The position numbers were made by a program, and so were the translations under genes. From Pontibacter sp. HSC-36F09 (GTDB lineage: Bacteria > Bacteroidota > Bacteroidia > Cytophagales > Hymenobacteraceae), in assembly GCF_024171605.1 (NCBI RefSeq), contig NZ_JALKAA010000003.1, positions 372,001 to 436,000 of the forward strand: DNA of 64,000 bases. Direction: 5' to 3'. Positions within the stretch are counted from its first letter, which is position 1; the number at the start of each line of letters is the position of its first letter. Below the pieces are notes generated by a model, which did not search any database, was not told the origin of the DNA, and saw nothing but the letters and a program-made list of their open reading frames with translations. Positions 52,750-61,402 of the stretch are shown here, in pieces.

Positions 52750-55158
52750 ATGGAACCGTTCATCAAGCACTTCAAAGACATCAGTTACAAAGACATCAGC
52801 AAAGTGGGTGGGAAGAACGCCTCGCTTGGAGAGATGTATAACCAGCTCAACCCGGAAGGTATACGCGTGCCCGATGGCTACGCAACTACTTCGGCCGCCT
52901 ACTGGCAGTTTCTGGAGCAGCATAATCTGAAAGCACAATTAACGGAAGTACTAGCCAGGCTGGACACCAACGATTTTCATAACCTATCCGAAGTGGGCAA
53001 ACAGGCAAGGGAACGGATTCTGAGTACGCCCTTGCCGGATGAGATACGGGCAGAAATTGAGAAAGGCTATACCTATTTGAAATCAGCGTATGGCCAACAT
53101 ATTTCGCTGGCCGTGCGCAGCAGTGCCACTGCCGAAGACCTGCCCACTGCCAGCTTTGCCGGTCAGCTCGAAACCTACCTGAATGTGAGCGGACTCCAGA
53201 ATCTTTTCAACGCCTGTCACCACAGTTATGCCTCACTGTTTACGGACCGGGCCATCAAGTATCGGGTAGACAATGGGTTTGAGCACATGCAGGTGGCACT
53301 CTCGGTAGGTATACAGACCATGGTGCGGTCAGATAAAGCGTGCTCCGGGGTGATGTTCACGCTCGATCCGGATACGGGATTTGAGAATGTGGTCGTGATT
53401 TCGGGCTCCTGGGGCCTTGGTGAGAACGTGGTACAGGGCGCTGTGAATACCGACGAGTTTGTCGTATTCAAGCCCATGATTGACAAAGCAAGGCAGCCGA
53501 TCATATCGCGCAAGCTTGGGAGCAAGGCAAAGACCATGGTGTATGCCGAAAGGCCGGGAGATGATTTGCAAAGTCCAACAGACGCTATCGTCAATCTTGA
53601 CACTCCCGCGGAACAGCAGGAACAATATGTGTTGGCAGACGAAGAGGTGGTGCAGCTGGCGAAATGGGGCAAGCGCATCGAGGAACACTACCAGCAGCCC
53701 ATGGACATTGAGTGGGCCAAAGACGGCAACTCTGGCGACCTATTTATTGTGCAGGCTCGTCCAGAAACAGTCCAGAGCCAGCATAAGAACCAGGCTTTTT
53801 TCACAGAATATACCTTGCAGGAAACGGGAAAAGTGCTCTGCTCAGGTATAGGGCTAAGCAACCGCATTGTGTCAGGTATAGCCCGCGTGTTGCAGACCCC
53901 AGATGAGAGCAACAGGCTGCAAGCAGGGGAGGTGCTGGTTACCCGCAAAACCGACCCGGACTGGGACCCCATTCTAAAAAAAGCCAGTGCCATCATTACC
54001 GATCAAGGCGGTCGCACCAGTCATGCCGCCATTGTGGCACGGGAGGTAGGTGCCGTAGCTGTACTGGGTACCAGCGATGCTACCAGAACCATACAGGACG
54101 GGCAGGAGGTTACTGTGTCGACGGCGGGAGGGGAGACGGGTTATGTGTATGAAGGTAAACTCGCGTGGAACGAGAAAAAGACCGATATGAGCAAGCTCGG
54201 TAAACCCCACACCAAAGCCATGCTCATTCTCGGTGATCCGGAACAAGCCTTTAAGTATTCTTTTCTGCCGAATGATGGTGTTGGGCTGATGCGCATGGAG
54301 TTCATCATTACCAACTCCATCCAGATTCACCCCATGGCGCTCATCCATTTCGAGCAGGTGGAGAATATAGAGGCCCGTGAAAAGATTGAACAGCTCACGC
54401 ACCATTACCCAAACAAGGCAGACTATTTTGTTAACAAACTGGCCGAGGCGACAGCGGTTATTGCAGCGGCATTCTACCCCAAAGTCGTGATTGTGCGGAT
54501 GAGCGACTTCAAGTCGAACGAGTATGCCAATCTGGTGGGGGGCCGGCAGTTTGAGCCGGACGAGGCCAACCCGATGATCGGATTGCGTGGGGCCTCGCGT
54601 TATTATCACAAGCTCTATCAGGAAGGCTTTGAACTGGAATGCCGGGCCATGAAAAAAGTTAGGGAAGAGATGGGCCTGACGAATGTGAAACTGATGATCC
54701 CTTTTTGCCGCACCGTGCAGGAAGGAGAGAAGGTGATCAGGCTGATGGCAGACCATGGGTTAAAGCGCGGGGAGAACGGCCTGGAGGTATACGTGATGGT
54801 GGAGATCCCAAGCAATGCCTTACTGGCCGAGGAGTTTGCCGCGCACTTTGACGGCTTTTCCATCGGCTCCAACGACCTCACACAGCTCACCCTGGGGGCC
54901 GACCGCGACTCAGGCTTGCTCAGCGATATCTTTTCACCCTTTGACCAGGCGGTGCAGCAACTCATTGTGATGACCCTACATAAAGCCAAGAAAAAGGGCA
55001 CCAAAGTCGGACTCTGTGGCCAGGCCCCGAGTGACTACCCCGCCTATGCTGCCTTCCTGGTAGAGCATGGCATCGATAGCATTTCCTTTAATCCGGATGC
55101 TTTTTTCAAAGGACTGGAAAACATGCTGGCGGCGGAGCAGAAAAAAGGGAGGTCTTAA
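52750..55158 (+). CDS. ppsA: Phosphoenolpyruvate synthase
   Basis: An 802-residue enzyme with standard three-domain order: nucleotide-binding domain (about 1-340; VGGKNASLGEM, RSSATAEDLPTASFAGQ), swivelling phospho-histidine domain (about 375-460; GGRTSHAAIVAREVG with the catalytic His), and TIM-barrel PEP domain (about 475-800; GLCGQAPSDYP). It converts pyruvate, ATP and water to PEP, AMP and phosphate, and so makes AMP. The AMP/thymidine phosphorylase and PRPP synthetase genes lie directly opposite. Its last codons overlap the prs gene tail to tail by 4 bp. Confidence 0.95.
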   Translation: MEPFIKHFKDISYKDISKVGGKNASLGEMYNQLNPEGIRVPDGYATTSAAYWQFLEQHNLKAQLTEVLARLDTNDFHNLSEVGKQARERILSTPLPDEIRAEIEKGYTYLKSAYGQHISLAVRSSATAEDLPTASFAGQLETYLNVSGLQNLFNACHHSYASLFTDRAIKYRVDNGFEHMQVALSVGIQTMVRSDKACSGVMFTLDPDTGFENVVVISGSWGLGENVVQGAVNTDEFVVFKPMIDKARQPIISRKLGSKAKTMVYAERPGDDLQSPTDAIVNLDTPAEQQEQYVLADEEVVQLAKWGKRIEEHYQQPMDIEWAKDGNSGDLFIVQARPETVQSQHKNQAFFTEYTLQETGKVLCSGIGLSNRIVSGIARVLQTPDESNRLQAGEVLVTRKTDPDWDPILKKASAIITDQGGRTSHAAIVAREVGAVAVLGTSDATRTIQDGQEVTVSTAGGETGYVYEGKLAWNEKKTDMSKLGKPHTKAMLILGDPEQAFKYSFLPNDGVGLMRMEFIITNSIQIHPMALIHFEQVENIEAREKIEQLTHHYPNKADYFVNKLAEATAVIAAAFYPKVVIVRMSDFKSNEYANLVGGRQFEPDEANPMIGLRGASRYYHKLYQEGFELECRAMKKVREEMGLTNVKLMIPFCRTVQEGEKVIRLMADHGLKRGENGLEVYVMVEIPSNALLAEEFAAHFDGFSIGSNDLTQLTLGADRDSGLLSDIFSPFDQAVQQLIVMTLHKAKKKGTKVGLCGQAPSDYPAYAAFLVEHGIDSISFNPDAFFKGLENMLAAEQKKGRS

Positions 55159-56033
55159 GCCTGGATTGCCTCTGCTAATAAAGCGTCAACCTGTATGCCA
55201 TTGGAGACGTGCGGAATTGTGTTGCAGGTGATAACCTGGGCAGCTCCGGCCTGAAGCAGGGCCTCATAGGCTCCCTCGGCAAAAACTGCGTGTACACCAA
55301 TGCAAACGGGTGCCTGTGGCGTGAGTTTTTTCAGGTGCTGCACGGTTTCGATCATGGTACTGGCCGTGGAGATGATGTCGTCTACCAGCACAGGCGTATG
55401 CTGCTGGTAATTGGCCATTTCGGGTTGGGTCACCTGCACTTCACGGTCGCCGAGTCGGGTTTTGTTCAGCACCAGGTAAGGCGCCTCTGCTAGTCCGGCC
55501 ACTTCACTCACCCACTGCAGGCTCTCTTCATCCGGACCGATCAAAATTGGCTTGTTAATGTGAGCTTTCACCCAGGAAGCAACAATTGGGGCGGCATGCA
55601 GCGCCTGTGCAGGTATAGCGTATAGCTCGTGCATGTCGTGGAAGCGGTGCAGGTGCGGGTCAATGGTGTAGAGCCTGTCTACGGTGCCCGAAAGCAGGTC
55701 TGCAAAATAGCGGGAGGTGACACCCTCGCCGGGATAGAACTGCTTGTCCTGCCGCATGTAGGCCAGGTAGGGGGCTACCAGGCTTACTTCGGCTGCTCCT
55801 AGTTCTTTCGCGGTGTTAGCCATGAAGTAAAGGGGTAGCAGCTTTTGGTCCGGCTGGTGCAGTGTGCAAACCAAAATGACCTTCCGGTCCTGCACATCCG
55901 ATAGAATGCGTACGTAGCTCTCGCCATCCGGGAAACGACGTATAACGGCTTCTCCAATCTCAGCCTGTAAGTGCACTGCTAATGCTGCAGCAAGGGCTTC
56001 GTTTCCGGACAGGGCAAATACGAGGGTTTTCAT
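55155..56033 (-). CDS. prs: Ribose-phosphate pyrophosphokinase-like protein
   Basis: A 292-residue PRPP synthetase homologue, shorter than the usual 310-320. Visible motifs are RFPDGESYVRI, YFMANTAKELGAAEVSLVAP, the DPHLHRFHD loop and the PRPP-binding VLVDDIISTASTMIETV. It should join ribose 5-phosphate and ATP to PRPP and AMP, or run in reverse. The divergent sequence and the position beside a thymidine/AMP phosphorylase suggest a dedicated role in nucleotide salvage, rather than housekeeping PRPP supply. It overlaps the phosphorylase start by 4 bp. Confidence 0.88.
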   Translation of the reverse strand: MKTLVFALSGNEALAAALAVHLQAEIGEAVIRRFPDGESYVRILSDVQDRKVILVCTLHQPDQKLLPLYFMANTAKELGAAEVSLVAPYLAYMRQDKQFYPGEGVTSRYFADLLSGTVDRLYTIDPHLHRFHDMHELYAIPAQALHAAPIVASWVKAHINKPILIGPDEESLQWVSEVAGLAEAPYLVLNKTRLGDREVQVTQPEMANYQQHTPVLVDDIISTASTMIETVQHLKKLTPQAPVCIGVHAVFAEGAYEALLQAGAAQVITCNTIPHVSNGIQVDALLAEAIQA

Positions 56034-57541
56034 GGGCTAACCAGTTCTACAATATGGCCTGAGCTATGCAGGTAATTAAGGGCGTAGCTCAACTCGCCCT
56101 GCGACTCGGAAAAGATCGTAAACAGCGGCTCTCCTTTTTTTACATACCTGCCGAGCGGAGCCTGAAAACGTATACCTGCGCCCGGAGATTTTGGAGCACC
56201 CGCCAGCTTAGCGACTTTGGCCAGCTTCCGGTTGTCGATGTTGCGCACCACGCCACTTGACATGGCCATTACGTCGTGCTGTAAAGGTGCGGCCACAGGC
56301 TCCCGGAAACCTCCCTGAGCAGCGCAGATGCTGTAGAATTTTTCAAGGGCCACGCCGCTTTGCAGGATTCCCATTGCCTTTTCAAAACCGCCTCCTTTGG
56401 GTACCAGACCAGCTACCTCGAGCGACAAACCAGCCAGTTGTACTGCCCGATCACGCAGGTCCGTGGGGGCGTCTGCTTCGTTACGCAGTACCGACAATAC
56501 ATCCATTGCCTCCAGGGCAGGGCCTATACCGCGGCCCACGGGCTGGGATCCGTCCGTGATCAGCACTTTCACTTCCATCCCGATTGCCAGTCCTACTGCC
56601 CGGAAGTAGTATTCCAGCAGAAAGGCCTCTTCCTTGGACCGTACCTTGGCTGTCTGGCCCACCGGAATGTCGATGACAGTATGTGTAGAACCTGCGGCGG
56701 CTTTCTTGGACAGGACGGAGGCGATCATTTGCCCGGCACTGTCCACGTCCAGGGCTTTTTCTACTGAAATGATAATGTCATCTACTGGACTCAGTTTAAC
56801 AGCGCCGCCCCAGGCCATGCAGCCGCCTTCTTTCTTTACGACCTCCTTTATCTGTTCCAGCGTCAGGTCAACCGGTGTCATGGTTTCGATGACGTCGGCT
56901 GTGCCGGCAGGGGAGGTGATGGCTCTGGACGAGGTTTTGGGTATAGTCAAGCCAGCGGCGGCCAGGATGGGTACCACGATCGGGGTGGTGCGGTTGCCCG
57001 GCAGTCCGCCTACACAATGCTTGTCTACGACCATTTTTTCCTTCCACTGCAGGCGTGAACCGGATTCGATCATGGCGCGGGTGAGGTAGATCACTTCATC
57101 GAGCCCCAGGTTGTCGCCGGAGCAGACGGTTACAAAAGCAGCGATCTCTATTTTAGAGTATAGGCCCTGCGTGATGTCTGCGATGATCCGCTGAATGGCC
57201 TCTTCGTTGAACTTTCGCCCGAACATCTTCGCCCGCACCTCGCTGAACGAAAGAATAGGCCGTAAATGGGTGACAGTGATCAGATCTCCTTCCTGTGCAT
57301 GCAGGTGCCGAAATCCCTCTTCAGAAAGCACGGCTTCACCGGGATGTATGATGTCAGAAGTGATGACATTGAGTGTCGCGATGATATGGCGCGAACCATG
57401 GTTCACCGATACCCGCGTATTGGCCGTGAAGCCTTCGGACCGGCATACCTGACAGTCGGCCCGCATGAAGACGATGTTTTCGGTATGCGTGTCGATGCCG
57501 AGGCGGCGCAGGCGCAGTATGTTGGAGTTGTTGTCAGGCAT
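56030..57541 (-). CDS. Thymidine phosphorylase family protein, AMP-phosphorylase type
   Basis: A 503-residue protein of the long type that includes archaeal AMP phosphorylase and the bacterial putative thymidine phosphorylases. It has an extra N-terminal domain of about 80 residues, then the phosphate- and base-binding motifs VDKHCVGGLPGNRTT, KTSSRAITSPAGTADVIE, and GRGIGPALEAMDVL. AMP phosphorylase turns AMP and phosphate into adenine and ribose-1,5-bisphosphate; the bacterial enzymes are less well defined, so either nucleoside or nucleotide substrate is possible. It overlaps the prs gene by 4 bp and the ATP-cone gene by 8 bp. Confidence 0.88.
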   Translation of the reverse strand: MPDNNSNILRLRRLGIDTHTENIVFMRADCQVCRSEGFTANTRVSVNHGSRHIIATLNVITSDIIHPGEAVLSEEGFRHLHAQEGDLITVTHLRPILSFSEVRAKMFGRKFNEEAIQRIIADITQGLYSKIEIAAFVTVCSGDNLGLDEVIYLTRAMIESGSRLQWKEKMVVDKHCVGGLPGNRTTPIVVPILAAAGLTIPKTSSRAITSPAGTADVIETMTPVDLTLEQIKEVVKKEGGCMAWGGAVKLSPVDDIIISVEKALDVDSAGQMIASVLSKKAAAGSTHTVIDIPVGQTAKVRSKEEAFLLEYYFRAVGLAIGMEVKVLITDGSQPVGRGIGPALEAMDVLSVLRNEADAPTDLRDRAVQLAGLSLEVAGLVPKGGGFEKAMGILQSGVALEKFYSICAAQGGFREPVAAPLQHDVMAMSSGVVRNIDNRKLAKVAKLAGAPKSPGAGIRFQAPLGRYVKKGEPLFTIFSESQGELSYALNYLHSSGHIVELVSP

Positions 57542-58442
57542 AGCGTCCGTTGCAAAGGTCCTCTACTTCTTTCATCACACGTGTGGCCCGTTCCTCGTTC
57601 AAACCAGCCCGGTGCAGGAGCTCCTCGTGGTGCAACAGCTCACTGCACAGCACGATTTTTTGGTCCAGTAGTCGTTGTTTTTCCGCTTTGGTAAGCGTAG
57701 TCAAGGTGGTAAGCGGGTATAGTCGGTACGAGTCCACAATGTCTTTGAGGCCCCCTTTGTGCGGATAATCCCAGCCGACCAGCTTCATTTGCATGCAGGA
57801 GGCAAAGCGGATGGCATCTTCGGTGAAGCGGGTGTTCGTCATCACCCAAACCTCATGAAAGCGAATTTCAAACTCATTTTCAGATGGCCATACCTTTTCC
57901 ACGTCTTTGAAGCGGGAATGGATATACATCGGAATTTTTACATCAGACTTGTTGCGCTTCAGGTTATGGTATTTACATTCGATCATCACCCGCTTGCCAT
58001 CCTTCACCGCCAGCACATCTATTTCGTGGCGCACGCAGTGGCCGTCTATGAAAACGCCGATCTCTGTCAGGTAACCCTGCGCGCGCAGGATCTCGGCGAC
58101 AAACTTCTCGAAAGGGAAGCCGGAAGGACCCAGTTGCATGATGCCCTGCTTTAAACTGTAGCGGGCAGCAGCCGTGCTGGAAATCTGCTTGAGGATGGCA
58201 AAGGCCTTTCGGTAGATCTTTTTGGTGGAGATGCCGGGTGTGAGTTCGGGCACCAGTTGGCGGAGCACCTCATCGGCCTGTTCCTCATCGGCCCCGGACT
58301 TGAGGAGCGAGAGCCGGAGCTTGCCTACAGAGAAAAGTACTTTCTCGCCTGAAGCTTTTGTCACGACCAGATGGTCTAGTGTGTCCTTCATGGTGGGTGC
58401 TTGTTTAGGAATCAATTTCAGGAAAGCCTGGCAGATATCCAA
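57534..58442 (-). CDS. ATP-cone domain fused to PD-(D/E)XK nuclease-like domain
   Basis: A 302-residue fusion. Residues about 24-108 are an ATP-cone (VTKASGEKVLFSVGKLRLSL), the nucleotide-sensing module known from ribonucleotide reductase and NrdR. Residues about 108-235 are a restriction-endonuclease-like (Mrr-type) fold with the metal/catalytic motif Asp142...Glu155-Cys-Lys157 in HEIDVLAV and IECKYHN, all present. A start at 58391 (MKDTLDHLVV) is also reasonable. It heads the operon with the phosphorylase and PRPP synthetase and overlaps the former by 8 bp. It may be a nucleotide-gated nuclease or a sensor that lost cutting activity; the function is unknown. Confidence 0.82.
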   Translation of the reverse strand: MDICQAFLKLIPKQAPTMKDTLDHLVVTKASGEKVLFSVGKLRLSLLKSGADEEQADEVLRQLVPELTPGISTKKIYRKAFAILKQISSTAAARYSLKQGIMQLGPSGFPFEKFVAEILRAQGYLTEIGVFIDGHCVRHEIDVLAVKDGKRVMIECKYHNLKRNKSDVKIPMYIHSRFKDVEKVWPSENEFEIRFHEVWVMTNTRFTEDAIRFASCMQMKLVGWDYPHKGGLKDIVDSYRLYPLTTLTTLTKAEKQRLLDQKIVLCSELLHHEELLHRAGLNEERATRVMKEVEDLCNGRYA

Positions 58443-58468
58443 TTTATACCCACCATACCTGCAGGAAA

Positions 58469-59320
58469 TTAATCTTTCGAAATGCGGGACCAGATCTCGT
58501 TCACCGGCGCACCCGTGCTGCTCTGGCCGGAGTGGTGCCAGTTGCCGTTTTTTACTTCATAATTAAAGCTGAGTGACATGCCCACCCGGCTGCTGTCGCG
58601 CGAAAAGAACTCGATGTTTTCGGTATACTTGCCGTTTTCGGCGGTATAGGTGCCTCCGCCCGTACCCGAGAACTGTCCTGTTTCGGAATTGAAGGCGATC
58701 CACTGGAAGCGGGTGCCCGAGAGTACTTTCAGCGTCTTGCGCGGACCGGGGCGCATGGTATTCATCTGCCCGTCACGCTCGCGCCCCGTAATGCGCCAGG
58801 TGCCCGCCAGCGGGGAGTTGCTGTTGCTTTCGTTGATGCGGTTCCAGGTATCTGTCGAACCGTCCCTGCTTAAAGTCCACTGGTCCTTTTCGAGTTTATA
58901 GTTCGCCGAAGTACTTGTACCTACCTGGGTAGAATCTATGGTGTTGAATTCATAGTTGAGCTCAAACGTACCGTTGGATAAGGTATAGGTGCCCCCGGTT
59001 GTGCCCAGAAACTGCTTGTTTTGCTGGTTGAAACGGGCAAACGTCATGAAGCCGTCCTGCACGATCATCACCACTTCATTGCCTTGGCCGTCAGTTGTTC
59101 GCCAGGCACCTTCCAGTTCCGTAGCCTGCCGCACAGCTTGAGTGGCTTCAGTTGATGCTGTAGCTGTATTGGTGGCAGCGGAGCTGGCGGCGGCTCCTTT
59201 TGGAACAGAGCTACTGCCCGATGACACTATCTGGTCTCCCGAGTTGGCAGAGCCGGCGCAGCCCATCAGGAACAAATAGGAGAGTCCGGCAACAGTTGTG
59301 TTTTTCAGTAGTTTTATCAT
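58469..59320 (-). CDS. Lipoprotein with two tandem beta-sandwich repeats
   Basis: A 283-residue protein of unknown function. The lipobox FLMGC places the lipidated cysteine at residue 21, followed by a Ser/Ala/Thr-rich linker (22-66). Two repeats follow, about 69-163 and 173-281. Each begins L-x-G-x-W-R, has a G-x-x-G-G-T-Y-T motif (LGTTGGTYTL and GTGGGTYTAE), and ends with W-x-R-I. They resemble the lipocalin-like DUF4488 group of Bacteroidota. The protein is probably anchored in the outer membrane. It lies 26 bp upstream of the ATP-cone gene, though a functional link is unlikely. Confidence 0.75.
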   Translation of the reverse strand: MIKLLKNTTVAGLSYLFLMGCAGSANSGDQIVSSGSSSVPKGAAASSAATNTATASTEATQAVRQATELEGAWRTTDGQGNEVVMIVQDGFMTFARFNQQNKQFLGTTGGTYTLSNGTFELNYEFNTIDSTQVGTSTSANYKLEKDQWTLSRDGSTDTWNRINESNSNSPLAGTWRITGRERDGQMNTMRPGPRKTLKVLSGTRFQWIAFNSETGQFSGTGGGTYTAENGKYTENIEFFSRDSSRVGMSLSFNYEVKNGNWHHSGQSSTGAPVNEIWSRISKD

Positions 59321-59347
59321 CGATGCTTGAGGTTATGGGTTTGACAT

Positions 59348-59383
59348 AAAAAAACCGCGCTATACCAGGTATAGGCGGCTTTC
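59348..59383 (-). terminator. Terminator after DUF2911 gene, built on the GGTATAG motif
   Basis: On the minus strand, a GC-rich outer stem encloses CTATACC-A-GGTATAG and is followed by a run of seven T. It lies 9 bp past the DUF2911 stop. Two opposed copies of the genome's frequent GGTATA motif form the inner stem. Confidence 0.7.
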
Positions 59384-59392
59384 AAATGGTGG

Positions 59393-59914
59393 TTACTTTA
59401 TCTTAACAGGCAACTCCAGGTTTTCCCAGCGCATCAGGATGCCATTTTTAGCGACCACATAGGCCAGTCGCTCGTGCATCTTAGCGGCTTTGCGGGGCTT
59501 TACCGTTACCCGCAGTGCGTCCTGCCGCTCATCGTACTCCGTGCCCCACTGTCCGGTGGCTTTGTTGAAAATGACTGTCCAGCTGTTCTCGTTCGGTATG
59601 GTATAGAGGCTGTACTTGCCTTTGGCCAGGTGTCGGCCTTCGATCTGCACATCCTGACTGAACTCGATCGTGGTGGCCTCGTTGGCACCGGCGCGCCAAA
59701 CTTTGCCGTAAGGTACCAGTTCGCCCCAAATATTACGGTTTTTGACCGCCGGACTGCTGTATTCGATGGTTACCAGGGCATCGCCGATCTTGCCGGAGGC
59801 GGTAGCTGGCGGGCTCGGACGGTTATTCCTGTTGCCGTTTTGCGCCATGGTCAGCAAGGGAGCCAGCACCAGGATGAATAAGAGTATGTGACGTAAATAA
59901 AAGGAAGTTTTCAT
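59393..59914 (-). CDS. DUF2911 secreted protein
   Basis: A 173-residue protein with a signal peptide ending TMAQ. The DUF2911 signature is clear: VTIEYSSPAVKNRNIWGELV, PYGKVWRAGANEATTIEFS, and AKGKYSLYTIP. Function unknown; the fold is expected to be a beta-sandwich in the periplasm or outside the cell. An exact -7 element lies upstream at 59957-59964, and a hairpin terminator follows the stop, so it is monocistronic. Confidence 0.93.
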   Translation of the reverse strand: MKTSFYLRHILLFILVLAPLLTMAQNGNRNNRPSPPATASGKIGDALVTIEYSSPAVKNRNIWGELVPYGKVWRAGANEATTIEFSQDVQIEGRHLAKGKYSLYTIPNENSWTVIFNKATGQWGTEYDERQDALRVTVKPRKAAKMHERLAYVVAKNGILMRWENLELPVKIK

Positions 59915-59956
59915 AAAGCGATAAAAGAAATACCTGAATGGTTAGGCTAAGATAGT

Positions 59957-59964
59957 CAAAAGTA
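59957..59964 (-). promoter_or_regulatory. -7 element of the DUF2911 gene
   Basis: The minus strand reads TACTTTTG, an exact TAnnTTTG match. Transcription would start near 59951, giving a leader of about 37 nt before the ATG at 59914. This is one of the clearest promoters in the window. Confidence 0.6.
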
Positions 59965-60107
59965 TAGACTGGATTGCAAAAAAATAGTTTAATACTGCAG
60001 CTGATTTTATGCGGTAAAGCTCCTTCAAACTGACTGAACGAAACCTGCCCGGGCTTCTGTTACAGGTATAGCCTCAGAAAAAAGCTCATATTCTGATCAT
60101 GCATTTT

Positions 60108-61205
60108 ATGTCCAAAAAACTTTATACCAGCATGGCTGGGTTGCTGTTTCTGGTAATATTTTACGCAAAGGCAACAGGTATAGGCAGTAATGCGGAGCCT
60201 ATCGTACTGCGAGTCGAGAAGCTGCCGTTTACGCCCCGCGAGTTTTACATAGCTGATATCGTAGATGACCGCAGCGACCGCAAAGCGGTTGCCTACCTGC
60301 TGCCGGTAAGCGGGGCGGGTAAGTCACAGGCTGTCGATCTGCAAGGAGGTGCCCAGGTGGCGCTTCGTACTTTTATCCAAAAAAGCCTGCCTGCAGACAA
60401 ATCACTACGGCCCATCATCATCCGGTTGAAGGAACTGCAGGTAAAGGAAGCACCTACGGCGAGTGGTCGGGTAGCCGGCAACATTTCAGTGATCATGTCC
60501 TTTGAAATGGAGCGGGAAGGGGAGACGGTGCCACTGCTGCAGTATAAGGGTGGTGGACGCTACGAGCGGTCAGTGACCCGAAACGAAGTGACAGCGCCCG
60601 CCATGCGCCAGTCGATTGTGGAAGCTTTGCGCTACCTCAACACTTGGATGGACCGCGAAGCCAATACCAATCCCAGGCTGGCCAAAGGTATAAAGGTGAG
60701 TTTCAAAGATTACGTTGGCTCAGCCGATCAGGACACTGTTTTCTACGACTCGAACCGGCCGCTCAACTGGAATGACTTTCAGGCGGATGTCAACAAAACG
60801 AGCCGCTTTTCTGCTACCGTTTTTCCAAGTTTTGCCTACGAGGGCGAGACGGAGATACGCGATGGAATTATTCACCTGAATCTGAACATGAAGGTATACG
60901 TGCTCAAAAGCTCCTCCTGGGTAAAGGAAAATGCGCAGGATCCCTATGGGCTCAACCACGAGCAGCGTCATTTTGATATCGTCAAACTGGTGTCGGAACG
61001 CTTCAAGCAGAAAATAAAACCCGAAGAACTCTCGCTTTCAGATTACAACAGCAATATCCAGTACCACTTCATCGAGTCTTTCCGAGAAATGAACCAGTTG
61101 CAGGAGCAGTACGACGCCGAAACCCGCCACAGCCTTGACAAAACCGCCCAGGACAACTGGAACAAGCGACTGGAGCAAGAGCTTAATGGTATAGGAGTGA
61201 AATGA
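60108..61205 (+). CDS. DUF922-type secreted metallopeptidase-like protein
   Basis: About 365 residues from the ATG at 60108 (60099 is also in frame). A signal sequence (about 5-22) is followed by an N-terminal beta-rich domain (30-195) and a C-terminal DUF922 domain (about 210-365). The motif HEQRHFDIVKL fits the HExxH zinc-peptidase core, and a later YDAETRHS is the second family motif. It is predicted to be a periplasmic or secreted zinc protease. The N-terminal domain is of unknown kind. It is convergent with the M1 peptidase gene and shares a terminator with it. Confidence 0.82.
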   Translation: MSKKLYTSMAGLLFLVIFYAKATGIGSNAEPIVLRVEKLPFTPREFYIADIVDDRSDRKAVAYLLPVSGAGKSQAVDLQGGAQVALRTFIQKSLPADKSLRPIIIRLKELQVKEAPTASGRVAGNISVIMSFEMEREGETVPLLQYKGGGRYERSVTRNEVTAPAMRQSIVEALRYLNTWMDREANTNPRLAKGIKVSFKDYVGSADQDTVFYDSNRPLNWNDFQADVNKTSRFSATVFPSFAYEGETEIRDGIIHLNLNMKVYVLKSSSWVKENAQDPYGLNHEQRHFDIVKLVSERFKQKIKPEELSLSDYNSNIQYHFIESFREMNQLQEQYDAETRHSLDKTAQDNWNKRLEQELNGIGVK

Positions 61206-61279
61206 GTTTAGGGTTGGAGAGTTCGAGAGTTGAGGAGTTTATATTTGGTTGTACTTTGAATTTTGCTTCTAACTTAAGT

Positions 61280-61293
61280 TATACCTAGGTATA
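61280..61293. repeat. Perfect 14-bp palindrome of the AGGTATA motif
   Basis: TATACCTAGGTATA: two AGGTATA motifs head to head, sharing the central pair. It lies in the short region between two convergent genes and could be a protein-binding site or chance pairing of the very frequent motif. Confidence 0.6.
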
Positions 61294-61311
61294 CAGATGT
61301 GGGTACTAAGT

Positions 61312-61353
61312 AAAAAGAAGGCCTGCCAGATTTTGCTGGCAGGCCTTCTTTTT
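61312..61353. terminator. Strong bidirectional terminator between DUF922 and M1 genes
   Basis: A perfect 18-bp stem (AAAAAGAAGGCCTGCCAG at 61312-61329, complement at 61336-61353) with a 6-nt loop, flanked by A and T runs on the two sides. It can end transcription from both convergent genes. Confidence 0.9.
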
Positions 61354-61402
61354 ACCTATTTAATAAAATTCTTAATTCTCAAACTCCTCAACTCTCCAAC
61401 TT

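Larger units (their letters stand above)
61213..61400. repeat. Inverted repeat of GAG/TTGAGG tails around a shared terminator
   Basis: The arm 61213-61240 (GTTGGAGAG, 8-bp insert, TTGAGGAGTTT) is matched by the reverse complement 61381-61400 (AAACTCCTCAACTCTCCAAC). The two arms lie at the ends of the convergent genes and enclose the terminator at 61312-61353. A similar CTCAAACTCC tail lies by the nuoB stop near 50767. Confidence 0.6.
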
